Shown here: one piece after another, positions 8,705 to 17,398 of the stretch
Position numbering within the stretch: position 1 is the stretch's first letter
How the letters are laid out: each line of letters opens with the position of its first letter
Assembly (NCBI GenBank): GCA_022841825.1
Contig: JALHQT010000004.1
Span: 62,001 to 126,000 of the forward strand
From: Anaerolineae bacterium
GTDB lineage: Bacteria > Chloroflexota > Anaerolineae > Aggregatilineales > Phototrophicaceae
DNA: 64,000 nucleotides
Direction of reading: 5' to 3'
Notes under the pieces: generated by a model
Databases searched by the model: none
What the model saw: the letters and a program-made list of their open reading frames with translations, nothing else
What the model was told of the DNA's origin: nothing
Made by a program: the position numbers and the translations under genes

Positions 8705-9661
8705 TTACATCGGCAGCCGCTCGGCAGTCTGCATCAGTTGCAGCGTGCTGTCAAAATCGACGATGCCCGCGTCCGATCCCAAGCCGGTGATGACCAACGC
8801 CGCCGACGCAGCACCCAGCAACCCACACTGTTCCAGCGACCAGCCTTTGCTCAAACCCACCAGGAAGCCTGCGCAGTAGGCATCGCCGCAGCCCGTCGAA
8901 TCGACCACCGGGACTTTGAAGGCGGGTACGCGGATCGGCGCGGGCAGCTCGCGCGAGGCGATGATGCTGCCGCGCCCGCCCATCGTGAAGACGGCGTAGC
9001 GCAGCCCTCGCGCCAGGAAGAATTCGACAATCGCGTCGGTGTCTTCGACCGGTAAGCCGCTGATCATCGCCGCTTCTTCGATTCCTGGCATGAAGTAGTC
9101 GATGTAGGGCAGCGAGGGCAAAATGACGCCCAGCATGTCTTCGCGCGGCACCGCGAGGATGTCACACGTTGTCGTGACACCGTGCTGCTTGGCGAACTTC
9201 AGGACTTCCGCCATCGGTGCGCCGTCCAGCTTGGGCAGCAGGTAGGTGCCGCCAAAGTGCAGGTAATCGACCGATTTGAGCGCGTCCCAGGGGATGTCGT
9301 CGAGCGAGAACTGCGCGTTCGCGCCCAGCACATGGAGCGCCGGACGTTCGCCGTTGTGGCGGATGGGCAGCATCGTCGCGGAGGTCTGCACGCCGTCCTT
9401 GCGCACCAGATAGTCGGTACGGATGCCGTAGCGGTTCATGGTATCGACGATGAAATTGCCAAGTTCGTCTTTGCCAATCGCGCCGACCGTCACCACGTTT
9501 GCGCCCAGCTTCGCCAGATCGACCGCTGTACCCGCTGCGGTTCCGGCGACCGTCAGGCGGATTTCGTCCAGCAGATCGATATTCTGACCTGGTGGGATGC
9601 GATCCACATGGCGACCCAGAATATCGAGAATATGCACACCCATCGTCATGATTGTGGACAT
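8705..9661 (-). CDS. PfkB-family carbohydrate kinase
   Basis: A 318-residue ribokinase-fold kinase. The N-terminal glycine-rich region GTAAGTAVDLAKLGANV and the C-terminal signature DSTGCGDAYCAGF carry the catalytic Asp and the anion hole. The start is the ATG at 9661, preceded by GGAG; the frame is open further upstream, but that stretch is the promoter region. It lies alone, head to head with the ABC cluster at 9951, with its own predicted promoter. The substrate is unknown; a sugar, nucleoside or inositol are all possible. Confidence 0.88.
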   Translation of the reverse strand: MSTIMTMGVHILDILGRHVDRIPPGQNIDLLDEIRLTVAGTAAGTAVDLAKLGANVVTVGAIGKDELGNFIVDTMNRYGIRTDYLVRKDGVQTSATMLPIRHNGERPALHVLGANAQFSLDDIPWDALKSVDYLHFGGTYLLPKLDGAPMAEVLKFAKQHGVTTTCDILAVPREDMLGVILPSLPYIDYFMPGIEEAAMISGLPVEDTDAIVEFFLARGLRYAVFTMGGRGSIIASRELPAPIRVPAFKVPVVDSTGCGDAYCAGFLVGLSKGWSLEQCGLLGAASAALVITGLGSDAGIVDFDSTLQLMQTAERLPM

Positions 9662-9700
9662 AATGGAATCTCCAAAGCTGTATTGAATTGGTCGGGGTGC

Positions 9701-9729
9701 AATATAGAACGCCTCAACAGAACCTGCAA
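9701..9729 (-). promoter_or_regulatory. Predicted promoter of the PfkB kinase gene
   Basis: On the minus strand, TTGCAG (9729-9724) and TATATT (9706-9701) are 17 bases apart, about 40 bases upstream of the kinase start codon. The rest of the 289-base divergent region holds no other clear signal; no plus-strand promoter for the gene at 9951 was convincing. Confidence 0.5.
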
Positions 9730-9950
9730 CAGGAGTCCAGGTCTGACCCAGATGGGTGTTATGTAAGTGTAGACTTAAACGCGCATTAAAGACCATTTGT
9801 CGTCCCCTTAACCCGTCGGCACTACTCTCCCCGTGACAAGCAGAGGCAGGCAGGATGTAACCCCGGCTGCCTTGCGTTGGCTGCCTGAGCTTGGTGGGCG
9901 CGACGTACTTGTCGATTCACGCTTTTCTCGGCTGTTGAGGAGATTGATTG

Positions 9951-11288
9951 ATGAAGAAAGTCTTGGGGCTGACGATTCTCGTGGTGGTCGGGCTGCTGAT
10001 GGGCAGCGCAGCATTTGCGCAGGAAACGATTGACATCAGCGTTCGCTGCGTTGGCGGTGAAATCGACCGTTGGCGCTGCGAAAACTTCGCCGCAGTCGAA
10101 GAACAGGTCGAAGCTGAACTCGGCATTTCACTGAACCTCACCCTCACGCACGATGCCAAGGCATGGGCGGACTACAAGAACGAGTTCCTGCTCGCGGCAC
10201 AGGCAGGTGAGGCACCGGATATTATCCTCTCCGGTCACGAAGATGTCGGCGCTTGGGCACCGGCTGGCTTCATCATCCCCCTGGACGATCTGATTGCGCA
10301 GCACAGCGAATTTGAAGACATCGTCCCCACGCTCTGGGAATCGCAGTCGTGGGATGGTCAGGTCTGGGCGATCCCGCAGGACTCTGAGGCACGTCCGATC
10401 TTCTTCAGCCGCCTTCTGCTCGCCGACCTGGGTTGGAGCGAGGAAGAAATCGCTTCACTGCCGGAGCGCGTGCGCATGGGCGAATTCACCTTCGAGGACA
10501 TGATTGCCACCGCCGAACAAGCGGTCGCCGAAGGCGTGGTTGAGTCTGGCTATGGCTTCTACCATCGCCCCAGCATTGGCTTCGACTGGCTGCCCTACTA
10601 CCTCGGTCATGGCGGCGAAATCATGATCGAAGATGGCACACTGGTCTTCGATACCGAAGCGGCTCTGGGTGCCTACGAACTGATCGCCAGCTTCGCAGCG
10701 CGTGGCGTCACCCGCCCCGACATGATCGGCTACGACTGGACGCAGATGTACACCGAAGTCGCGCCTGCCGACCAGGTGCTCTTCTACCAGGGTGGTACCT
10801 GGCAGTGGGCGGACTGGGCGGTGAACTACATCGCCGACCTCGGCGGCAATGACTACCTGCTGGAAAATATGGGACTGATGCTGTTCCCGGCGATGACGGA
10901 AGAAGAAGGTCCGCTCACGCTGACGCACCCGCTGTCGTACATGATCAGCAGCAGCAGCGAGCATCCCGAAGTGGCGATGGCGCTCCTCGCCGCCGTCACC
11001 ACCGTAGAAGCGAACAACCGTCATGCCATCGAGAGCTTCCACCTCGGCATCCTGAATGCCCAGGTTGAGGCAGAACCCTACAAGTCACACCCGGTTCTGA
11101 GCACCGCGCACTACATGCTCGATTACACGCGCTCGGCACCGAATCACCCCTCGTACAGCGCCTGGGCGAACGCCTACTGGCTGGGCATTACCGCCGCACA
11201 CACCGGCGAAGCCACACCTGAAGAAGCCGTTCAACTGGCGGTCGAAACCCTCCAGAACGAACTCGGCGACGGCATCACCATTCGCTAG
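9951..11288 (+). CDS. Extracellular solute-binding protein, ABC importer next to GDPD
   Basis: A 445-residue secreted binding protein with an Sec signal MKKVLGLTILVVVGLLMGSA ending near AFA-QE. The start is the ATG at 9951, 8 bases after GAGGAG; a TTG one codon earlier is less likely. The family-1 fold is suggested by the segment LLAAQAGEAPDIILSGHED and by its place as first gene of a binding protein-permease-permease-ATPase set. Because a glycerophosphodiester phosphodiesterase follows the ATPase directly, glycerophosphodiesters or inositol-phosphate-like ligands are the best guess. Confidence 0.85.
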   Translation: MKKVLGLTILVVVGLLMGSAAFAQETIDISVRCVGGEIDRWRCENFAAVEEQVEAELGISLNLTLTHDAKAWADYKNEFLLAAQAGEAPDIILSGHEDVGAWAPAGFIIPLDDLIAQHSEFEDIVPTLWESQSWDGQVWAIPQDSEARPIFFSRLLLADLGWSEEEIASLPERVRMGEFTFEDMIATAEQAVAEGVVESGYGFYHRPSIGFDWLPYYLGHGGEIMIEDGTLVFDTEAALGAYELIASFAARGVTRPDMIGYDWTQMYTEVAPADQVLFYQGGTWQWADWAVNYIADLGGNDYLLENMGLMLFPAMTEEEGPLTLTHPLSYMISSSSEHPEVAMALLAAVTTVEANNRHAIESFHLGILNAQVEAEPYKSHPVLSTAHYMLDYTRSAPNHPSYSAWANAYWLGITAAHTGEATPEEAVQLAVETLQNELGDGITIR

Positions 11289-11294
11289 TGCGAC

Positions 11295-11410
11295 GGACGC
11301 CATTTATGGCGTCCCTACAACCACGATCCTGTAGGGACGGCATTCATGCCGTCCGTTGAAACAAGATGGACACCCGCTCGTTGTAGGGGCGCAATGCATT
11401 GCGCCCCTAC
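11295..11410. repeat. Cluster of three dispersed palindromic repeats within the ABC operon
   Basis: Hairpin A (11295-11314) is GGACGCCAT-TT-ATGGCGTCC followed by CTACAA. Hairpin B (11335-11354) is GGACGGCAT-TC-ATGCCGTCC. Element C (11383-11410) is a perfect 28-base palindrome with half-site GTAGGGGCGCAATG. A and B recur in the same order at 23657-23706, and C recurs at 6901-6930. They fill the gap between binding-protein stop and permease start and may dampen or stabilise the transcript there. Confidence 0.85.
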
Positions 11411-11438
11411 GGCAACCGGCACGTTTTTAGGGATGGGC

Positions 11439-12398
11439 ATGGCAGCCGTAACCACAACACAAAGTAAACGCACCAGCAGCGGGCGACCCAATCTGACCGC
11501 ATACCTGTTTCTCATGCCTGCGGTCGTGCTGGTCGTCCTTTTCTTTCTGATCCCGACAATTCTCGTGCTTTACATCAGCATGACGAACCTGACCAGCGCC
11601 AACTTCACCGCCGACATCGCCCAGATGGAATTCATCGGCTTTGCCAACTTTACAACCTTATTCAATGATCAGTTTGCGCAAAAAATCCTCTTTAACACAC
11701 TCTTCTACGTGTTGGTGACGATGGCGATCTTCAATGTCGGTGCCTCGCTCTTCGTCTCCCTCCTGACGACCCACATCAATCGCCGCGCCAGTTTCGTGTT
11801 TCGCGCTTTGTGGCTGCTGCCTCGCATCACGGCAGGCACCGTCTATATCATGATGTGGCGTCGCATGATCGCAGATCCCCCGTTCGGGATTCTCAATCAG
11901 GCGCTCGGCGCGGTGGGCGGTACGCCCATCACAGGCTCTGAATATGTGTGGACGTTCGTCGTCATCGTCAACGGCATGATCGGTATGTCGTTCGGCATGG
12001 TGATCTTCACAGCGGCAATCGAGTCGATCTCGAAGGACATCATGAACGCGGCGCTCGTCGATGGTTCTACCATGCTCCAGCGCATCCGCTACATCATCCT
12101 CCCCTTGCTGCGCTGGCCCCTGCTGTTCGTCATTTCCTATCAGACGCTCTCGCTGCTCACTTCCTACGAGCAAATCCTGCTGCTCACCAACGGCGGACCG
12201 GGTTTGTACCAGACGGAGGTCTGGGCGCTGACGGCATATCATCGCGCGCTCTCCAATTACTTTGGCAATGCGCAGTGGGGCTACGGTTCGGCGTTCGCCG
12301 TTGTGCTGGTCGTGATCGGTGTGCTGCTGGCGGCGCTGTATATGCGGGTCTTCCGCTTCCGCGATCTGGTCGCGGAGCCGAAGATCGAGACCTTATAG
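11439..12398 (+). CDS. ABC transporter permease, MalF type
   Basis: A 319-residue permease with a first helix at FLMPAVVLVVLFFLIPTILVLYI and EAA loop MNAALVDGSTMLQRIRYIIL. The start is uncertain between ATG 11433 and 11439; 11439 is chosen because AGGGA lies 5 bases upstream. The frame extends further upstream, but that part would translate the palindromic repeat. It pairs with the PDZ-containing permease downstream, 16 bases away. Confidence 0.88.
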   Translation: MAAVTTTQSKRTSSGRPNLTAYLFLMPAVVLVVLFFLIPTILVLYISMTNLTSANFTADIAQMEFIGFANFTTLFNDQFAQKILFNTLFYVLVTMAIFNVGASLFVSLLTTHINRRASFVFRALWLLPRITAGTVYIMMWRRMIADPPFGILNQALGAVGGTPITGSEYVWTFVVIVNGMIGMSFGMVIFTAAIESISKDIMNAALVDGSTMLQRIRYIILPLLRWPLLFVISYQTLSLLTSYEQILLLTNGGPGLYQTEVWALTAYHRALSNYFGNAQWGYGSAFAVVLVVIGVLLAALYMRVFRFRDLVAEPKIETL

Positions 12399-12414
12399 TG
12401 TGGAGCACACCCCG

Positions 12415-14004
12415 ATGAACGTTGACGAAACCTTATCTGCTCCCCTCGCTGATCTTTCCCCGACGACAGTGGTGCCGCCGCCCTGGCTGAAGATGCTGAT
12501 CCAGATCGCCCGCAACTGCCTGGTCGTCACCGTCATTCTGGCGCTGCTGGCACTGGTATTCGGCTCCATCCTGCGCCCGGCGCTGGAAGCGGTCAATGTC
12601 AATGAGGAACTGACCGCTTTGCTCTCCTGGCTGCTCATTGCCGCCATCCCCCCTGCTCTGTACCTGACCGTCGGCTTTACGGCACGCACGCTGCGGAATG
12701 CCCACCCCGCGCGTGCCCTGGTCGTGGCGCTGCTGGCGGCAACGCTGGTCTACGGCGCGACTTTGCTGTGGAATGCTGCCTTCCCGGCAGCGCAGGCAGC
12801 GCAGGGGCAGCCTTCACTGGAGATGACCTTCGCACAGGCGGACAGCGGAGTCGTCATCGAAAGCATTGTCGCGGGCAGCGCGGCGGAGCAGGCGGGGCTG
12901 CGCGTCGGCGATGTCATCACCGCCATCCGCCGCGAATCCATCGATCTGGCGGCGCTGCAATCGCGCATTGAGGAAGAGCCGCTGGGCACGCCTTTCCGGC
13001 TGCGCGTGCAGCGTGATGGCGAAGAGTTTCAGGTCACGGTGAATTCCATCGCTTCGGCAACCGGCGCCGGAAATGCCGCGCTCTCCCGCGCGGCTGCTGG
13101 TCGGGCGGTCGCGCTCGTGGTGACCGCCGTGGGACTGCTCGTCCCGTTCAATTGGCTTCCTTATCTCCTCCTCGGCGTGACGCTGCTGCCGCTGCTGCTT
13201 GGCTATACCTGGCTCATCGTGGCGACGTTTTCCCAGGAGACGCACGGGCTGCTCCCCGTCGACAGCACAGGCAGCCTGGGCGGCTTGACGCTTTCCAACT
13301 GGGACTTTCTGACAGAAGTCAGCCGTCGGGGGAGCGTCTGGACGTACACCCTCAACTCCTTCGCCATCGCCGTCATCATGACCGCCGCGCTGCTCGTCCT
13401 GTGCTCGATGGCTGCGTATGCCCTCTCGCGCATGGAATTTCGGGGGCGCAGGCTGTTCCTCTCGTTCACGCTCATCCTGCACGGCTTCCCTGCCGTCACG
13501 CTGCTCATCCCAATCTACCTGGTGCTGCTCAATCTGGGCGCGCTGCCGATCATCGGCGAGTACATTGGCTTTAACACGCTTGGCGGCATCGCGTTGGTCG
13601 AAATCGCCTTCGGGATGCCGTTCGGCGTCTGGCTGATGAAGGGCTTCTTCGACAACATCTCGTGGGATATGGAGCGTTCGGCGTTGATCGATGGCGCGAA
13701 CCGCTGGCGCACGTTCTGGGAAATCATCCTGCCCCAGATTCGCCCCGGTCTGTTCGCGCTGGGGATCTTCTCATTCGTCGGCGGCTGGAACACCTACCTG
13801 ATCCCGGCGACCTTCAGCACCGGCACGCGCATCGCCAACCTGCCTGTTTACATCCAGCAGCTTCTGGGTGAGACCAATCCGATCAACTGGAATGAGATCG
13901 CCGCCATCGGCTTGTTCCAGATGATCCCGATCCTGATCCTGTTCGTCTTCGCGCAGGAATATCTGCTCAACATCTACTCCGGCGGGTCGAAGGGCAGTTC
14001 ATGA
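12415..14004 (+). CDS. ABC transporter permease (MalG type) with an inserted PDZ domain
   Basis: A 529-residue protein, about 250 residues longer than a normal MalG-type permease. The C-terminal half (from about residue 300) is a standard permease with EAA loop ERSALIDGANRWRTFWEIIL. The N-terminal part has three hydrophobic segments (about 33-55, 68-88 and 100-120), a PDZ-like domain (about 133-211), then two more hydrophobic segments (about 228-268) leading into the permease. The PDZ-like features are GVVIESIVAGSAAEQAGLRV, GDVITAIRRESI and GTPFRLRVQRDGEEFQV. Three preceding helices would put the PDZ outside the membrane if the N-terminus is cytoplasmic. The ATG at 12415 has GGAG upstream. 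Whether the PDZ contacts the binding protein or a partner is unknown. Confidence 0.88.
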   Translation: MNVDETLSAPLADLSPTTVVPPPWLKMLIQIARNCLVVTVILALLALVFGSILRPALEAVNVNEELTALLSWLLIAAIPPALYLTVGFTARTLRNAHPARALVVALLAATLVYGATLLWNAAFPAAQAAQGQPSLEMTFAQADSGVVIESIVAGSAAEQAGLRVGDVITAIRRESIDLAALQSRIEEEPLGTPFRLRVQRDGEEFQVTVNSIASATGAGNAALSRAAAGRAVALVVTAVGLLVPFNWLPYLLLGVTLLPLLLGYTWLIVATFSQETHGLLPVDSTGSLGGLTLSNWDFLTEVSRRGSVWTYTLNSFAIAVIMTAALLVLCSMAAYALSRMEFRGRRLFLSFTLILHGFPAVTLLIPIYLVLLNLGALPIIGEYIGFNTLGGIALVEIAFGMPFGVWLMKGFFDNISWDMERSALIDGANRWRTFWEIILPQIRPGLFALGIFSFVGGWNTYLIPATFSTGTRIANLPVYIQQLLGETNPINWNEIAAIGLFQMIPILILFVFAQEYLLNIYSGGSKGSS

Positions 14005-14023
14005 ACAGACAAGGCGAAACACG

Positions 14024-15103
14024 ATGAAAGTAGATATCGAGCAGCTTAACAAATCCTTCGGCACAGTCGTCGCCGTCCACGACCTCAACCTCGACATCCG
14101 CGCTGGGGAATTCGTCGCCTTCCTGGGTCCGTCCGGTTGCGGCAAGACTACAACTCTGCTGATGATCGCGGGTATCTACAAACCTACAGGAGGCGTCATC
14201 CGCTTTGGCGAGCGCGTCGTTAACACGGTGCAGCCGCGCGACCGCAATATCGGGATGGTCTTCCAGAGCTACGCGCTCTACCCACACATGTCCGTGTTCG
14301 AGAATATCGCCTATCCGCTCAAGCTGAAGGGCGTGAGTAAAGACGAGCAGCGGGTGCGCGTCCAGCGCTCGGCGGACGTGATGGGCATCGGCGATCTGCT
14401 TCATCGGCGACCGGGGCAGCTTTCTGGCGGGCAGCAGCAGCGCGTGGCGCTGGGGCGTGCCCTGGTCAAAGAGCCGGATGTATTGCTGTTCGACGAGCCG
14501 CTCTCCAACCTGGATGCGCGGCTGCGTCTGACGATGCGCGGCGAAATCAAGGCACTGCAAAAACGGCTCGGTATCACGTCCATTTACGTCACGCATGATC
14601 AGGTCGAGGCGTTGACGATGGCGGATCGAATCGCCGTGATGAACGAAGGGCTGCTTGAGGCATACGACACGCCCGACGATCTCTACGACCATCCCAAGAC
14701 CCTCTTTATCGCGAGCTTCGTTGGCAACCCGCCGATGAATATCCTGCCGATCCAGGCGGCTTTGGAAGGCGATGCGGTGATCCTGCAGAATGACGCGCTG
14801 CGCCTGCCTGTGCGCAGCGAACGCGCGCTCAAAGCCGCGCAGCAGCACGGAGATCTGCTGATGGGTGTGCGTCCGGAGGATGTCACCCTGTCCGCAGACG
14901 GGGCGCTGTGTGGTGAGGTGTTTGTGGTGGAACCGTTGGGGCGCGAAGACATGATCGACGTGCGTATAGGTCAGCACCGCCTCGCCGCGCTCGTGACGAC
15001 CGAAAAGCGCATCCGAGCGGGTAATAGAGTACGACTTGACATCAATGCTGATAAACTTCAATTCTTCGACCCTGCCAGCAAACGTTCAATCCTGTGGACA
15101 TAA
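14024..15103 (+). CDS. Sugar-type ABC transporter ATPase (MsmX/UgpC family)
   Basis: A 359-residue ATPase with all motifs intact: Walker A GPSGCGKTT, Q-loop FQSYALYPHM, signature LSGGQQQRVAL, Walker B LLFDEPLSNLD and H-loop YVTHDQ. A TOBE-type domain follows (GVRPEDVTLS). It closes the importer at 9951-14004 and is the only complete carbohydrate-type ATPase near the ATPase-less importer at 34776-38127, so it could serve both. It ends 2 bases before the phosphodiesterase start. Confidence 0.9.
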   Translation: MKVDIEQLNKSFGTVVAVHDLNLDIRAGEFVAFLGPSGCGKTTTLLMIAGIYKPTGGVIRFGERVVNTVQPRDRNIGMVFQSYALYPHMSVFENIAYPLKLKGVSKDEQRVRVQRSADVMGIGDLLHRRPGQLSGGQQQRVALGRALVKEPDVLLFDEPLSNLDARLRLTMRGEIKALQKRLGITSIYVTHDQVEALTMADRIAVMNEGLLEAYDTPDDLYDHPKTLFIASFVGNPPMNILPIQAALEGDAVILQNDALRLPVRSERALKAAQQHGDLLMGVRPEDVTLSADGALCGEVFVVEPLGREDMIDVRIGQHRLAALVTTEKRIRAGNRVRLDINADKLQFFDPASKRSILWT

Positions 15104-15105
15104 CC

Positions 15106-16512
15106 ATGCACACCGATGCCGAAATGCTCGCGCTGCTGGACAGCGCTTCTGACGAAGATGCAGCTCTGGCGCGCGCTCATGCGCCCGTCATCCTCTTCGA
15201 CGCCGCCGAGCCGTTCCTGCCGCTCGCAGCGGGTTACACCATCTTTCGCAGCAATGCGCCATCGCTTTCGTTCCCGCGCACGATTGAACTGCCGGAAGGC
15301 GCGGCGCTCGCCATCGAGTACGCCATCTGGTGGGATTGGGACATCGAACATCTCTACGAGCTGGAGCATGTCTGGGTCTATCTGGATGAGGCGGGCAAGC
15401 TGATCGCTGCTGACGCGAGCTGGCACGGTGGCTGGAACGCGATGGCGGTCGAAAACGGGGCGCTGACACTCTATTCGGAACCCGGCAAACATGCCTTTGC
15501 GTCGTCCGTCGCGCCGCTGCTCGAACGCCGCGCGACCACGCTGTCAGGCTGCACATCGCCGCGCAAGACGCGCGGGCTGCTGGTGACGCCGCACTTCCGG
15601 GGGGTCATCCCGCAGGGCAAGCCAGTCGAGCAGCAGCTTGTCCGTACGTACCTGGAACGGCAGCTTTTCCAGCCGAGCTACGACTTCTCGAAAGCCTTCG
15701 CTCTCGCCGATGCGCGGCTGGTCCCCTGGTCGCAACTACAGGCATGGATTCCGCAGCGTGTGCGCTGGTGGCTGGACAGGCTTGATGAGACGACTGCCTA
15801 TGACGAGCGACGGGTCCTGAGCATCGCCCATCGCGGCGCGTCGGCATATGCCGAAGAGAACTCATCAGAGGCGTTCGCGGTTGCCTCGAAGCTGGGCGCG
15901 GATTGGGTCGAGGTCGATCTGCGCGTGACGACAGACTCGATCCCAGTCATTTCGCATGACGACAGTCTCAAGCGTGTGTATGGCGTGGACGGGCTGATTT
16001 CCGAGATGACATACTCGGAAGTCACAGCAAAAGCGCATGTGCTGACGTTTGCCGAACTGCTTGACCAGTGCAGCGCGCTCGACCTGGGCATCTACCTGGA
16101 CATCAAGGCGATTGACCGGGAAGCCGCGCAAATCGTTTTTGAGCAGGTGGCAGACGCCCATGCCTGGCATCGCGTCATCTTCGCCTCGTTCCGACCGGAC
16201 ATCGTGGCGGAACTCAAAGCGCACTCTCCGGCGATCTGGACATCGATCCTGTTCGCATCGCCTCACGTCGACGCGGTGGCTTTGGGGCGTGCTGTCCGTG
16301 CTGACTTCGTCCATCCATGCTGGGAATATGCCTCGGAAACGCCTCACCTGCTCATGACGGACGAGTGGCTGAACGCTGTGCGCAGCGCGGGATTGGGCAT
16401 CATCACCTGGGCGGAAGAACGCGCGCATGTCATCTCCGGGCTGAAGCAGCGCGGCGTCATCGGCATCTGCTCGGATCGCCCGGAGACCGTTGCGCAATCA
16501 GGCGCATCCTGA
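15106..16512 (+). CDS. Glycerophosphodiester phosphodiesterase with unknown N-terminal domain
   Basis: A 468-residue protein. The C-terminal domain (about 236-465) is GDPD: the catalytic HRGASAYAEEN begins at His 242, followed by metal ligands in WVEVDLRVT and SHDDSLKRVYG and a C-terminal ITWAEERAHV segment. It hydrolyses glycerophosphodiesters to glycerol-3-phosphate and an alcohol. Residues 1-230 are not recognised; they contain the acidic, aromatic stretch EYAIWWDWDIEHLYELEHVW and an SWHGGW motif. No signal peptide is seen, so it is probably cytoplasmic and acts on imported substrate. The ATG at 15106 follows the ATPase stop by 2 bases; an in-frame GTG at 15094 is an alternative. Confidence 0.88.
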   Translation: MHTDAEMLALLDSASDEDAALARAHAPVILFDAAEPFLPLAAGYTIFRSNAPSLSFPRTIELPEGAALAIEYAIWWDWDIEHLYELEHVWVYLDEAGKLIAADASWHGGWNAMAVENGALTLYSEPGKHAFASSVAPLLERRATTLSGCTSPRKTRGLLVTPHFRGVIPQGKPVEQQLVRTYLERQLFQPSYDFSKAFALADARLVPWSQLQAWIPQRVRWWLDRLDETTAYDERRVLSIAHRGASAYAEENSSEAFAVASKLGADWVEVDLRVTTDSIPVISHDDSLKRVYGVDGLISEMTYSEVTAKAHVLTFAELLDQCSALDLGIYLDIKAIDREAAQIVFEQVADAHAWHRVIFASFRPDIVAELKAHSPAIWTSILFASPHVDAVALGRAVRADFVHPCWEYASETPHLLMTDEWLNAVRSAGLGIITWAEERAHVISGLKQRGVIGICSDRPETVAQSGAS

Positions 16513-16527
16513 ACGAAGGTGCATTTC

Positions 16528-17307
16528 GTGCCGTCTTTGACGCCTTTTCCTGAGGTCAACGAACTCCTGACGCGCCTGTTGAATGGCGTGAGCGCGATCC
16601 TGGGTAAGGATTTCGTCGGCATGTATCTGTTTGGCTCGCTGACGCTGGGTGCCTTCAACGATGGCAGCGACATCGATTACGTGGTCGTGACGGAAAGCGC
16701 CCTTTCTAATGGGTTGGTCGCGCGCCTGGCGGCATTGCACGAGCAAATCGCCAGCCTGCCTAACCGCTTTGCGACCGAGATCGAAGCATCGTATATCCCA
16801 CGCAAAGCCTTTCGGCGCTACGACGCTGCGGATCGTGAGCATCCCCACATTGATCGCGGCGAAGGGGAGCGGCTCGTCCAGCGTTGGACGCACGAAGAGG
16901 ACTGGATCGTCCAGCGGTATGTTCTCCACCAGCACGGCATCACCATCGCGGGACCCGATGTGCGCGGGCTGCTCGATCCGGTTTCGCCGGATGAACTCAA
17001 GGGTGCGGTCAGCGCTATTCTGCGCGGCTGGTGGCTGCCGATGGTGGACGACGACTACAAGCTGCAAAAGAGCGGCTATCAGGCATACGCCGTTCTGTCG
17101 ATGTGCCGCATCGCTTACACGCTTGAACGCGGTGATGTCCTCTCCAAACTGGCTGCGGCAGCCTGGATGCTTGACCGTGAACCGGGATTCACCGATCTGA
17201 TTCATCGCGCGCTGAAATGGCAGCTCTCAAACGACGACATTGCAACCACACAGCAGCTCATCGCGCGCGTAGGAAGACACCTGGACGGCAAGAAACTGGC
17301 GCGGTAA
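16528..17307 (+). CDS. AadA-like nucleotidyltransferase-domain protein
   Basis: About 259 residues. The nucleotidyltransferase motif LFGSLTLGAFNDGSDIDYVV (GS...DxD) is followed by a helical C-terminal region resembling that of aminoglycoside adenylyltransferases (RGWWLPMVDDDYKLQKSGYQ, AVLSMCRIAYTLERG). The GTG at 16528 has GAAGG 8 bases upstream; an earlier GTG at 16519 is also possible. Resistance to streptomycin or spectinomycin is possible, but many such chromosomal proteins have no known substrate. It follows the phosphodiesterase on the same strand after 15 bases. Confidence 0.75.
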   Translation: MPSLTPFPEVNELLTRLLNGVSAILGKDFVGMYLFGSLTLGAFNDGSDIDYVVVTESALSNGLVARLAALHEQIASLPNRFATEIEASYIPRKAFRRYDAADREHPHIDRGEGERLVQRWTHEEDWIVQRYVLHQHGITIAGPDVRGLLDPVSPDELKGAVSAILRGWWLPMVDDDYKLQKSGYQAYAVLSMCRIAYTLERGDVLSKLAAAAWMLDREPGFTDLIHRALKWQLSNDDIATTQQLIARVGRHLDGKKLAR

Positions 17308-17398
17308 GCCATACGAGCGCGCGGACTGGCTATTCGTCAAAATCGACCAGGACGCCTTTCCAACCCGATGCGCGCAGCTTGTCACCGCCCTCTTGCGC

